DNA of 41,771 nucleotides, from contig JABDAE010000012.1 in the NCBI GenBank assembly GCA_013289325.1, forward strand, positions 1 through 41,771, written 5' to 3'. The notes beneath the pieces are model-generated. The model saw only the letters and a list, made by a program, of their open reading frames with translations, had not been told where the DNA came from and did not search any database. Shown one piece after another: positions 8,773 to 15,733 of this stretch. The translations under genes were made by a program, and so were the position numbers. The DNA comes from Chlamydiota bacterium (GTDB lineage Bacteria; Chlamydiota; Chlamydiia; Chlamydiales; Parachlamydiaceae). The stretch's first letter is position 1. Each line of letters opens with the position of its first letter.

Positions 8773-9408
8773 ATGCAACCTTTTCCTATAACCCTAGATT
8801 CGGCAGTTGGAGACGGCAACTTAACGCAATCTCTTGAACCAGCATCATTTGCAATGGGGTGGTCCTTCACTGCTCAGGAATGTCCCACCCCATTGCAAAA
8901 TGATTCTAATTCAAAATCTTGCATTAATTTGCCATCTCGAACTGCCGAACCTAGGGTAACAATCGTCCTTCGCCATCGAAGGGAAAATTTAAAAAAGTGT
9001 AGCCTAAGGGGGCTTGAAGGAAGGTCGGACTTTCGCTTTTTCACCTATCCGGGTGCAAACTTGCCCGATTTGACGAATTATGTGCTTTTAGCTCTTGACG
9101 GCCCTCCTTTAAGCGCAAGCGATCAAGGAAAAGGGATTTTTCTTTTAGATGCGACGTGGCGGCATACTGAAAAGATGAGACAGTTTGTCGATAGAACTAC
9201 GAGTAGATTGGAGATTAGATCAATTCCTCAAATCAAAACCGCATACCCCCGAAGGCAAGAGGATTGCGCGGATAAAGACGCAGGTCTTGCCTCTATTGAA
9301 GCGCTTTATATGGCATATAAAATACTGGGCAGAAGTTGTGAAGGGCTACTCGATAATTATAGATGGAAAGATGAGTTTCTTAATAAAAATAAATGTGATT
9401 TATCTTGA
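8773..9408 (+). CDS. Tsr3/DTW-superfamily acp-transferase-like protein with in-frame palindromic insert
   Basis: Outside the insert the protein has a D-x-T-W motif (LLDATWRHTEKM), a proline-rich step (IKTAYPRR) and a tail (LLDNYRWKDEFLNKN) like Tsr3/DUF367 proteins. That superfamily transfers aminocarboxypropyl groups from SAM to rRNA or tRNA uridines. The substrate cannot be told; the DxTW motif suggests DTW-type and the tail suggests Tsr3-type. Residues about 7-62 come from a family-B palindrome (8792-8956 plus a 3-bp duplication). Removing it gives MQPFPITIVLRHRRENLKK, a plausible native start, and a 155-residue protein. The start chosen is the ATG at 8773; a TTG lies at 8764. Confidence 0.75.
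   Translation: MQPFPITLDSAVGDGNLTQSLEPASFAMGWSFTAQECPTPLQNDSNSKSCINLPSRTAEPRVTIVLRHRRENLKKCSLRGLEGRSDFRFFTYPGANLPDLTNYVLLALDGPPLSASDQGKGIFLLDATWRHTEKMRQFVDRTTSRLEIRSIPQIKTAYPRRQEDCADKDAGLASIEALYMAYKILGRSCEGLLDNYRWKDEFLNKNKCDLS
8792..8956. repeat. Palindromic element, family B, copy 1 (165 bp), inside a gene
   Basis: The ends CCCTAGATTCGGCAG and CTGCCGAACCTAGGG are near-perfect inverted repeats, and imperfect complementarity extends to the centre. It is flanked by TAA at 8789-8791 and 8957-8959, a 3-bp target duplication. Element plus duplication is 168 bp (56 codons) and is open in the host gene's frame. The encoded peptide shares NLTQ, EP, SC-x-NL and SRTA with copy 2. Confidence 0.92.
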
Positions 9409-9453
9409 ATTCTATTGTTATTTCTTTTAATATGCTTGAAAAAGGTTTTATTT

Positions 9454-10668
9454 ATGCGCGATTTTTTTGAGTTAAACGTTTCCGATCTTAAGTCCTTGAT
9501 GACGACCCATGGGGAAAAAGAATACAACGCCAAGCAAATTGTCAGTTGGGTGTATGAAAAAGGGGTGTTGGATTGGGATGCTATGTCGAATTTAAGCAAA
9601 GATTTGCGCGCAAAGTTACCATCCTTTATCAAATTAAAAACGCTTGAGCTTATTCGCGTTCAAGAATCTGAAGATCTGCAGACATATAAATTTTTATGGA
9701 AGCTGCATGAGGGCACTTTTGTCGAATCGGTGCTTATTTGCTCTGGCGATAGAAGAACTGTGTGCGTCTCTTCCCAAGTGGGGTGTCCTGCAAAATGCGC
9801 CTTTTGTGCCTCTGGAAAAGAGGGGTTTGTGCGCAATTTGCGCCCTGCTGAAATTGTCGAGCAAGTCGTACAAATCAATGCGTGGGTCGGATTAAACCTA
9901 AAAACGGCAGCCCGCGACGCTAACTTGACACAACCTTCTGAACCACAGTCACATTTTGATGGGGTGGTCCTTCACCATTTGGGAATGTCCCACCCAATCA
10001 AAAGTGACTGCAGTTCAGAATCTTGTGCCAATTTAGCATCTCGAACTGCCGTTTCTAGGTTAAAAGGAGAAAGAGTTTCTCATGTAGTCTATATGGGAAT
10101 GGGAGAGCCTCTTAAAAATTACGATTCGGTTGTCACCTCTATCAGATTGCTTTGCGATGCAGACTTTTTAAATATTTCAGAAAGGCGCATTACTCTATCC
10201 ACTGTTGGCATTGTAGAGGGGATTAAGCGCCTTAGCATAGAAGGACTTAAGGTCAATCTAGTGCTTTCCCTGCACGCTCCCAATCAACACATTCGACTGA
10301 AAATCATCCCATATGCGCGGAAATATCCTCTTGAAGATATTTTAAAGGCGATGGATGAGTATTCCCATAAAACAAAACGCGATATTACATTCGAATATAC
10401 GCTCATTGCCGGAATAAACGATCATCCCGATCACGCACATGAGCTGGCCCATCTTTTGCACGGTAAGCAGTGCACTGTCAATTTAATTCCCTACAATCCA
10501 GTGGCAGGCCTTCGATTGAAGCGCCCAGAGAAAAAGGCCATTAAAGATTTTAGGACAGTTCTTTTTGGCTCCCGCATTGTCAACACTTGCCGCTACACCA
10601 AGGGCGATGATATAGCAGCAGCTTGTGGACAGCTTGCAATGAAAGAGAAAAGCGTGTCTGCAACGTAA
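9454..10668 (+). CDS. rlmN: 23S rRNA (A2503-C2)/tRNA methyltransferase RlmN with in-frame palindromic insert
   Basis: This radical-SAM enzyme methylates C2 of A2503 in 23S rRNA and A37 of some tRNAs. The cluster motif C-x3-C-x2-C is C111, C115, C118 (CPAKCAFC); MGMGEPL follows, and the conserved C-terminal cysteine is in NTCRYTKGDDI. The 404-residue length is about 56 more than the family norm of 345-350. The excess is exactly a family-B palindrome (9896-10060) between INAWVG and RVSHVVYMGMG, just before the MGMGEP motif. Without it the joint reads WVGLKGERVSHVVYMGMG, a normal RlmN. The start at 9454 is family-typical; a longer frame adds only leader. uvrC follows after 9 bases. Confidence 0.95.
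   Translation: MRDFFELNVSDLKSLMTTHGEKEYNAKQIVSWVYEKGVLDWDAMSNLSKDLRAKLPSFIKLKTLELIRVQESEDLQTYKFLWKLHEGTFVESVLICSGDRRTVCVSSQVGCPAKCAFCASGKEGFVRNLRPAEIVEQVVQINAWVGLNLKTAARDANLTQPSEPQSHFDGVVLHHLGMSHPIKSDCSSESCANLASRTAVSRLKGERVSHVVYMGMGEPLKNYDSVVTSIRLLCDADFLNISERRITLSTVGIVEGIKRLSIEGLKVNLVLSLHAPNQHIRLKIIPYARKYPLEDILKAMDEYSHKTKRDITFEYTLIAGINDHPDHAHELAHLLHGKQCTVNLIPYNPVAGLRLKRPEKKAIKDFRTVLFGSRIVNTCRYTKGDDIAAACGQLAMKEKSVSAT
9896..10060. repeat. Palindromic element, family B, copy 2 (165 bp), inside rlmN
   Basis: The ends ACCTAAAAACGGCAG and CTGCCGTTTCTAGGT are inverted repeats, and the two arms of about 75 bases pair with few mismatches across the element. It is flanked by TAA at 9893-9895 and 10061-10063. 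With the duplication it adds 168 bp, all open, in the same element frame as copy 1. Confidence 0.95.
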
Positions 10669-10677
10669 GTAATTGCT

Positions 10678-12363
10678 ATGCAAAAACTTCTCTTTGATCG
10701 CAATCAGCTAAAGTTATTTCCAAATCTTCCCGGCGTCTACATCATGAAGTCAGGAGATGGCAGCATCCTTTATGTGGGGAAGGCCAAGGCGTTGCAAAAG
10801 AGGATCAGGCAGTATTTTCTTCCTCAAGGTGATGGGCGAGAGGTGATCCCCTATCTCATTGCAAAAGTGGTGGCGATCGATACGATTGTCGTGTCATCTG
10901 AAAAGGAAGCCCTTTTACTTGAAAACACACTCATTAAAAAGCATAAGCCGCACTATAATGTCTTATTAAAAGACGATAAGGCCTACATTGCGCTAAGGAT
11001 TAATGAAAATGAAAAATGGCCATATGTTTCTATTTTTCGTTACAAGGGAAATCTTGCACCTAATGCCACCTACTTTGGGCCCTATACGAGCGCTGACTCT
11101 GCGCGAAAAACTCTTGATCTGCTCCACAAACTATTTCCACTTAGGCAATGCTCTGATAGCGAATTTGCAAGGCGCACTCGTCCATGTATCCTCTATGATA
11201 TGAAGCAATGTATTGCGCCTTGTGTCAATCGGTGCACAAAAGATGAGTACGACACCTTGGTTAAAAGGACTATCAAGTTTTTGCAAGGAAAAGATAAAGA
11301 AGTGCTAAAAGAGCTTTATGAAGAAATGAAAAAGGCATCGGATGGTTTAGACTTTGAGAATGCTGCAAAGGTATATAAAATGATTAAGCACATTGAAAGA
11401 ACATTAGAAGGGCAAAATGTGTTTAAAATTGCAGGGGTTGATACCGATGTGATCGCTCTTTATAGACAAGGGGATGAGGTGCTTTTAACGCAGCTAATCT
11501 TTCGTTTAGGTAAGTTAAATGGTTCTTTAGATTTTCACTTTAGCAACGTCGTTGAAAATGATCAAGAGCTTATGGAGGCATTTCTTTTGCAACATTACCA
11601 AGATCGCTTAGATATTCCCAAAGAAATATTGATTGGTTCTTCTCTTGCAGAAGATAATTTAAAAGCGATTGCAGAGATTCTTTCAAAAGAAAAAAGAAAC
11701 CTTCATCTCTTGGTTCCAAAGCGCGGAAGTAAGAAAAATCTTGTGGAAATGGCATATGCGAATGCAGAGGCGAATTTTAAGAAAAAAGAGGGGGATCTGG
11801 CTTTAAGGGAAAAAGTGTTATTGGAGATGCAAGAGCGTTTAAAGTTATCCCGCTATCCTAGGCGAATCGAGTGTTTTGATAACTCTAATTTCTCAGGAAC
11901 TGAAGTGGTATCAGCTCTTGCTTCCTTTTATGAAGGAAAAAAAGATTCGTCTAGATACCGCAGGTATAAGATAAAAGAGAGAGTTGAAAGTGATGACTAT
12001 GCCGCCATGCAGGAGGTGTTATCTAGAAGATTTAAAAGAGCAAAAGCTGAAGATGACTTTCCCGATCTTTTGATCGTCGATGGAGGAAAAAGTCATCTTA
12101 AGATTGCATTAAAGGTTCTTTTGGAATTAAATATTTTAGGCGCAATTGATGTTGTGGCCCTTGCAAAAGAGCAAGGCAGGCACGATAAAGGGGCAACGCA
12201 AGAGCTAATCTATTTGCCGGGCATCAAAGATCCAATTGTCTTAAGCGCAAGATCTAAGGTTTTATTTCTTTTGCAAAACATACGCGATGAGGCGCATCGA
12301 TTTGCGATTAGCTATCAGCGCGTAAGAAGAAGCAAAACATTCTTTACAAAAAAAAAGCGTTAA
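10678..12363 (+). CDS. uvrC: Excinuclease ABC subunit C, lacking the C-terminal HhH region
   Basis: UvrC makes both incisions in nucleotide excision repair. The GIY-YIG nuclease domain is at residues about 15-95 (GVYIMKSGDGSILYVGKAKA). The UvrB-binding UVR helix pair is near residues 205-240 (DFENAAKVYKMIKHIE), and the RNase H-like endonuclease domain follows (RIECFDNSNFSGTE, LLIVDGGKSHL, RDEAHRFAISYQR). At 561 residues it stops right after RRSKTFFTKKKR, where other UvrC proteins continue with about 50-60 residues of tandem helix-hairpin-helix. The tRNA-Val gene starts 26 bases later, so there is no room for the missing part. The start ATG is 9 bases after rlmN. Confidence 0.94.
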   Translation: MQKLLFDRNQLKLFPNLPGVYIMKSGDGSILYVGKAKALQKRIRQYFLPQGDGREVIPYLIAKVVAIDTIVVSSEKEALLLENTLIKKHKPHYNVLLKDDKAYIALRINENEKWPYVSIFRYKGNLAPNATYFGPYTSADSARKTLDLLHKLFPLRQCSDSEFARRTRPCILYDMKQCIAPCVNRCTKDEYDTLVKRTIKFLQGKDKEVLKELYEEMKKASDGLDFENAAKVYKMIKHIERTLEGQNVFKIAGVDTDVIALYRQGDEVLLTQLIFRLGKLNGSLDFHFSNVVENDQELMEAFLLQHYQDRLDIPKEILIGSSLAEDNLKAIAEILSKEKRNLHLLVPKRGSKKNLVEMAYANAEANFKKKEGDLALREKVLLEMQERLKLSRYPRRIECFDNSNFSGTEVVSALASFYEGKKDSSRYRRYKIKERVESDDYAAMQEVLSRRFKRAKAEDDFPDLLIVDGGKSHLKIALKVLLELNILGAIDVVALAKEQGRHDKGATQELIYLPGIKDPIVLSARSKVLFLLQNIRDEAHRFAISYQRVRRSKTFFTKKKR

Positions 12364-12389
12364 CATACACTTCCCACCATCTAACTTTA

Positions 12390-12463
12390 GGGGTATTAGC
12401 TCAGTTGGTTAGAGCGCCACGTTGACATCGTGGAGGTCAGCTGTTCGAGTCAGCTATATCCCA
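12390..12463 (+). tRNA. tRNA-Val (anticodon GAC)
   Basis: The 74-base cloverleaf has acceptor arm GGGGTAT pairing with ATATCCC (one G-U), D-arm GCTC/GAGC, anticodon stem CCACG/CGTGG with loop TTGACAT, and T-arm AGCTG/CAGCT with loop TTCGAGT. Discriminator A is at 12463. CCA is not encoded. The next gene's ATG begins at the very next base. Confidence 0.95.
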
Positions 12464-13912
12464 ATGAATTCTCTTTTTTCTTTGCGTCTTGGCGTGGCGG
12501 AGCTACTAGCCCTTGCTGCCTCTGACGTATATCCAGGTATACTTTTAGTTGATTTTGTCGTGACAGAGTTTGGTTTTTATTACGACTTTCTGACAGATCT
12601 TCCTATCGATGATTATGGCTTAATACTTTTAGAAGAAAAGATGAGGGGTCTTGCGAAGGCGGCAAAGAAGGTGCGTCTTGTGGAGATGATGAGAGAAAAT
12701 GCGGCAAGCTTTTTTCTCCACCATGGGCAGTCAATAGTCGCAAGGCGAGTGCTTGCTTCTCATGATAACATTGTCAGTATCGTGCAAATCGATACTTTTA
12801 GCGATTTTTGCGAAGGCAAATATCTTGTAAATCCTTTTATTTTAGATACAAGTGAAACGGGAGCGTTTAAATTACTCAACGTGGAAAAAGCGTCCTACTA
12901 TATAGAGGGGGAGGGAAGTCTTTCTGCTTTGCGCATTCACGGAACGGCGTTCTTTGACTCTTTCGCGCTTAAAAAACATCTGAAAATTTTAAAAAACCTT
13001 CAAAAAACTAATCATTTAAAGATTGGGGAAAAACTTTCTTTATTCATCGATGCCTCAGAACTTAGCCCACACGGATGGTATTGGCTAAAGGAGGGCGCGC
13101 GCCTTCGCCATACTCTTCTTAATGTTTTGGCACAAGAATATGAAAGGCATGGATTTGAAAGGGTAGTGGGACCTCCATTACAAGAGGTTGATAGTCAGGA
13201 TGATGACACAAGAGAAGAAGATAGGCTATTAAATTGTTGTTATCAAGATGTAGATCTTGGGTTACCCACTCATTTCAGCCACTCTCATACCAAATTATTT
13301 GCTTTAACTCGGCATAAGACGCCTGCTTGCTATTTTGAATACGGACATATTCCTAATTTGCAAAGGGAATTTCATCTTGGGGGGTTGCACGATACGCGTT
13401 TTGTCATGGCCGATCAGGGGCATATTTTTTGTGAAGTTGAACAAGTTGTGAAAGAAGTGATTTCGTGCTTGCAATTCATTGATAAAATCGTTAAGATGTT
13501 CAATTTTGAAGGGTATTGGTGTCTGCAAGTAGACGAGCCAAAAGCTGCAGCTCTTTCTCTTCGCTATCAAAAGGCTATAGCTTCTATTGACGAGGCTTTT
13601 ACTGTTTGTGGGTATAGCTATAGTGAAAGTTTAAAGGATGCAGTGTCTTTACATCAGTATAGGGGGCCGGTGCTTGAAATGCGGCTAACTGATGCTTTGG
13701 GAAGAGAATGGAAGGGGCCGTTTATCGCATTTGATTTTGTAAGTGCTGATTACCTAAAACGGTGCAGCCAAAATAGCAAGTCTGGCACACTTACCGTACT
13801 TGCAGTATCGGTGTTTAGGTCACTAGAGAGGATGATTGCAATATTGCTAGAGCACGATGAGAAGGTGTTAACAAGTTATACTGAAACACACTCAAAAGTT
13901 ATACGAGAGTGA
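12464..13912 (+). CDS. Degenerate threonyl-tRNA synthetase-like protein
   Basis: The 482-residue protein aligns by eye to the middle of ThrRS: an N2-like region (GFYYDF), the linker to the core (FKLLNVE, RIHGTAFF, HLKIGEKLSLF), class II motif 2-like (DTRFVMADQGHIFC) and motif 3-like (FRSLERMIAILLE). Several parts are missing. There is no TGS domain and no C-terminal anticodon-binding domain. The editing-site HxxxH is replaced (RLGVAEL), and the C-R-G-P-H box reads CEGKY. The zinc-ligand region around MNCP is gone. It therefore probably cannot charge tRNA-Thr unaided. It sits where thrS precedes infC in many bacteria. The ATG at 12464 abuts the tRNA; the stop at 13910 lies in a tandem repeat. 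Confidence 0.72.
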   Translation: MNSLFSLRLGVAELLALAASDVYPGILLVDFVVTEFGFYYDFLTDLPIDDYGLILLEEKMRGLAKAAKKVRLVEMMRENAASFFLHHGQSIVARRVLASHDNIVSIVQIDTFSDFCEGKYLVNPFILDTSETGAFKLLNVEKASYYIEGEGSLSALRIHGTAFFDSFALKKHLKILKNLQKTNHLKIGEKLSLFIDASELSPHGWYWLKEGARLRHTLLNVLAQEYERHGFERVVGPPLQEVDSQDDDTREEDRLLNCCYQDVDLGLPTHFSHSHTKLFALTRHKTPACYFEYGHIPNLQREFHLGGLHDTRFVMADQGHIFCEVEQVVKEVISCLQFIDKIVKMFNFEGYWCLQVDEPKAAALSLRYQKAIASIDEAFTVCGYSYSESLKDAVSLHQYRGPVLEMRLTDALGREWKGPFIAFDFVSADYLKRCSQNSKSGTLTVLAVSVFRSLERMIAILLEHDEKVLTSYTETHSKVIRE

Positions 13913-14051
13913 ATTTTGAAAGTAAAAAGCTATACAAGAGTAAATTTTGAAAGTAAAAAGTTATACGAGAGTGAATTTTGAAAGTAAAAAGTTATACGAG
14001 AGTGAATTTTGAAAGTAAAAAGTTATACGAGAGTGAATTTTGAAAGTAAAT
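13897..14051. repeat. 31-bp tandem repeat, about five copies, spanning the infC start
   Basis: Copies start at 13897, 13928, 13959, 13990 and 14021; the unit begins AGTTATACGAGAGTGAATTT. The second copy has a few changes; the third to fifth are nearly identical. The first copy supplies the stop of the ThrRS-like gene and the last supplies the infC start region. Each unit therefore repeats a ribosome-site-like GAGAG, a TGA and the ATTTTG start sequence. Confidence 0.95.
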
Positions 14052-14639
14052 AGAGAAATACGCGCGCCGAAAGTGCGTGTGATCAGCCATCTGGGAGAGC
14101 AAGTGGGTGTTATATCACTTGGTGAAGCTCTTGCTATGGCTGAAGAACAAGGTTTGGACCTGGTTGAAATAGTTCCAGGATCAAGTCCCCCGGTTTGTAA
14201 GATTATCAACTTCGGAAAGTTCCGATACGATCAAACAAAGCGGGAAAAGGAAAGTAAAAAGGCACAGCATCAAGTCAAGGTAAAGGAAATAAAATTTAAG
14301 CCCAATACCGATGACCATGATGTAGAAACCAAATTAAGGCATGCCCGTGATTTTCTCGACAAAGGGAATAAAGTTAAAGTAACTTGTACTTTCCGCGGTC
14401 GAGAAATGGCTCACACCGAGATCGGTGAAAAGCTGATGGAGAAATTTTGTGCCGATTTAGAGGATGTGGCGATGGTTGAATCGCCCATGAAATTGATGGG
14501 GCGTATGCTCATTGCCGTATTGGCCCCAGGAGCGAAGAAGAAAAAAGATGGAAAGGCACCCACATCGACACCAGAGCATTCGGATAAGGAACTGCAAAAG
14601 CAACCTGTTGCTCGTGGATTAGATGTGAAGCCAACTTAG
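14037..14639 (+). CDS. infC: Translation initiation factor IF-3, non-AUG start
   Basis: IF-3 prevents 30S-50S joining and checks start codons. The protein has the N-domain ([22 protein letters not shown]) and the C-domain ([33 protein letters not shown]). A lysine-rich tail of about 30 residues extends past the usual end. No ATG fits: an in-frame TGA sits at 14034-14036, so translation must begin at ATT (14037) or TTG (14040). AUU is the start used by E. coli infC, where IF-3 represses its own synthesis by rejecting that codon; the same control is likely here. GAGAG about 5 bases upstream is a weak ribosome site. rpmI follows after 10 bases. Confidence 0.93.
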   Translation: MLKVNREIRAPKVRVISHLGEQVGVISLGEALAMAEEQGLDLVEIVPGSSPPVCKIINFGKFRYDQTKREKESKKAQHQVKVKEIKFKPNTDDHDVETKLRHARDFLDKGNKVKVTCTFRGREMAHTEIGEKLMEKFCADLEDVAMVESPMKLMGRMLIAVLAPGAKKKKDGKAPTSTPEHSDKELQKQPVARGLDVKPT

Positions 14640-14649
14640 GAGAGATGCA

Positions 14650-14844
14650 ATGCCGAAAATGAAAACAAGAAAAAGTGTGGCTGCTAGGTTTAAAGTGACT
14701 GCAACAGGCAAGCTCAAGAGAGCTCAAGCTGGAAAGCGTCACCTTTTAACTGGGAAGCCAGCAAAGCGTAAACGTCAGCTTTCAAAGTCTGCACTTGTGG
14801 ACGATGGACATTTGAAGACATATAAACGCGTGATGTGCGTATAA
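14650..14844 (+). CDS. rpmI: 50S ribosomal protein L35
   Basis: A 64-residue basic protein starts [20 protein letters not shown] and contains [14 protein letters not shown], the L35 signature. An AGGAGA ribosome site precedes it. It is normally co-transcribed with infC and rplT; here an unusually long 241-base spacer separates it from rplT. Confidence 0.97.
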   Translation: MPKMKTRKSVAARFKVTATGKLKRAQAGKRHLLTGKPAKRKRQLSKSALVDDGHLKTYKRVMCV

Positions 14845-15085
14845 ATTTTAACGAAGAAAATGTAAAAATTTTCTTCATAACCTTATTTGTAAAACATGAT
14901 TTGTAAAACATGATTTGTAAAACATGATTTGTAAAACTTTGTCTGTATAAGAGATCCACTTGTGTTTAATAGATTAGACACAAGAGGCAATTGCAAAATT
15001 CGAAAAGGTAGACTTTTTGATTCTTTCCAATTGCCTCGAAAAAAAAGGTGAATTGAAAACAGACACTTAACAGTGGAGATAAGCT
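14845..15085. promoter_or_regulatory. Structured spacer between rpmI and rplT
   Basis: Three potential hairpins lie here: arms 14853-14861/14868-14876 (9 bp), 14959-14965/14978-14984 (7 bp) and 14984-14993/15028-15037 (10 bp, extended imperfectly). A 14-bp repeat (TTTGTAAAACATGA) runs three full times plus a partial copy from 14886 to about 14940. L20 represses its own operon by binding mRNA in other bacteria, so an L20-responsive leader or attenuator for rplT-pheS is possible but unproven. A GGAGA ribosome site precedes rplT. Confidence 0.5.
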
Positions 15086-15442
15086 ATGGTTAGAGCAACC
15101 AACGCTGTCGCTTCACACCGTCGCAAAAAAAGATTGTTAAAGCAAGCCAAAGGGTTTGTAGGCGATCGTAAAAACCACTTGCGTCTTACAAAAGATGCAG
15201 TTCTTCGCGCCTTGGCATATAACTATCGCCATCGCAAAGAAAAGAAACGAGAATTTCGTAGCTTGTGGATCGTACGTATCGGGGCTGCCGCTAAAATTAA
15301 CGGCATGTCTTATAGCAAATTGATTTGTGGACTGAAAAAAGCGAAATGCGAATTAGATAGGAAAGTATTAGCAGATATGGCAATTTGCGATCCACATAGC
15401 TTTGCAGCTGTGGCGGGCCGAGCCAAACAGGCTCTTGCATAA
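15086..15442 (+). CDS. rplT: 50S ribosomal protein L20
   Basis: The 118-residue basic protein has the L20 features: SHRRKKRLLKQAKGF near the N-terminus, YNYRHRKEKKREFRSLWIVR in the middle, and NGMSYSKLICGLKKA. It is an early 23S rRNA-binding protein and often the autogenous repressor of its operon. Length and ends are normal. A family-A palindrome begins 7 bases after its stop. Confidence 0.97.
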   Translation: MVRATNAVASHRRKKRLLKQAKGFVGDRKNHLRLTKDAVLRALAYNYRHRKEKKREFRSLWIVRIGAAAKINGMSYSKLICGLKKAKCELDRKVLADMAICDPHSFAAVAGRAKQALA

Positions 15443-15448
15443 ACCTTC

Positions 15449-15611
15449 GAGGTTGACAATCAATCTCCGGGAGGTCGAATTTTGAGCCATTTTTTTGCAG
15501 ATCGATGTCTATTGCAAATTCACATACTCTTGAGAGTAGGGAATTTGCAACAGGCGTCGAGATGCAAAAAAAGGGCCAAAAGGCGACCCGTGGAGATTTA
15601 TTGTCAGCCTC
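15449..15611. repeat. Palindromic element, family A, copy 2 (163 bp)
   Basis: It begins GAGGTTGACAATCAATCTCC and ends GATTTATTGTCAGCCTC. It matches the reverse complement of copy 1 (3142-3305) with few changes, so the copies lie in opposite orientation. TTC flanks it on both sides. It separates rplT from pheS. Confidence 0.9.
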
Positions 15612-15733
15612 TTCATGCAGCCCCCCTTTCGAACACTTCCTTGAAGCAAATGACTTGAGGTCATTAACTTCGAGATCATTAAATTCAAGGGGTGATTGAA
15701 ACGGGGGTTGTTTTTTTAATCGGGATTATTTTC

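Noticed and set aside
13897-14051. CRISPR array suggested by regular 31-bp units.
   Set aside because: The units are directly contiguous with no spacers, and no cas genes are present.
15505-15733. Upstream extension of pheS and a short frame overlapping family-A copy 2.
   Set aside because: The palindrome explains the short frame, and PheS family similarity begins at the ATG at 15734.
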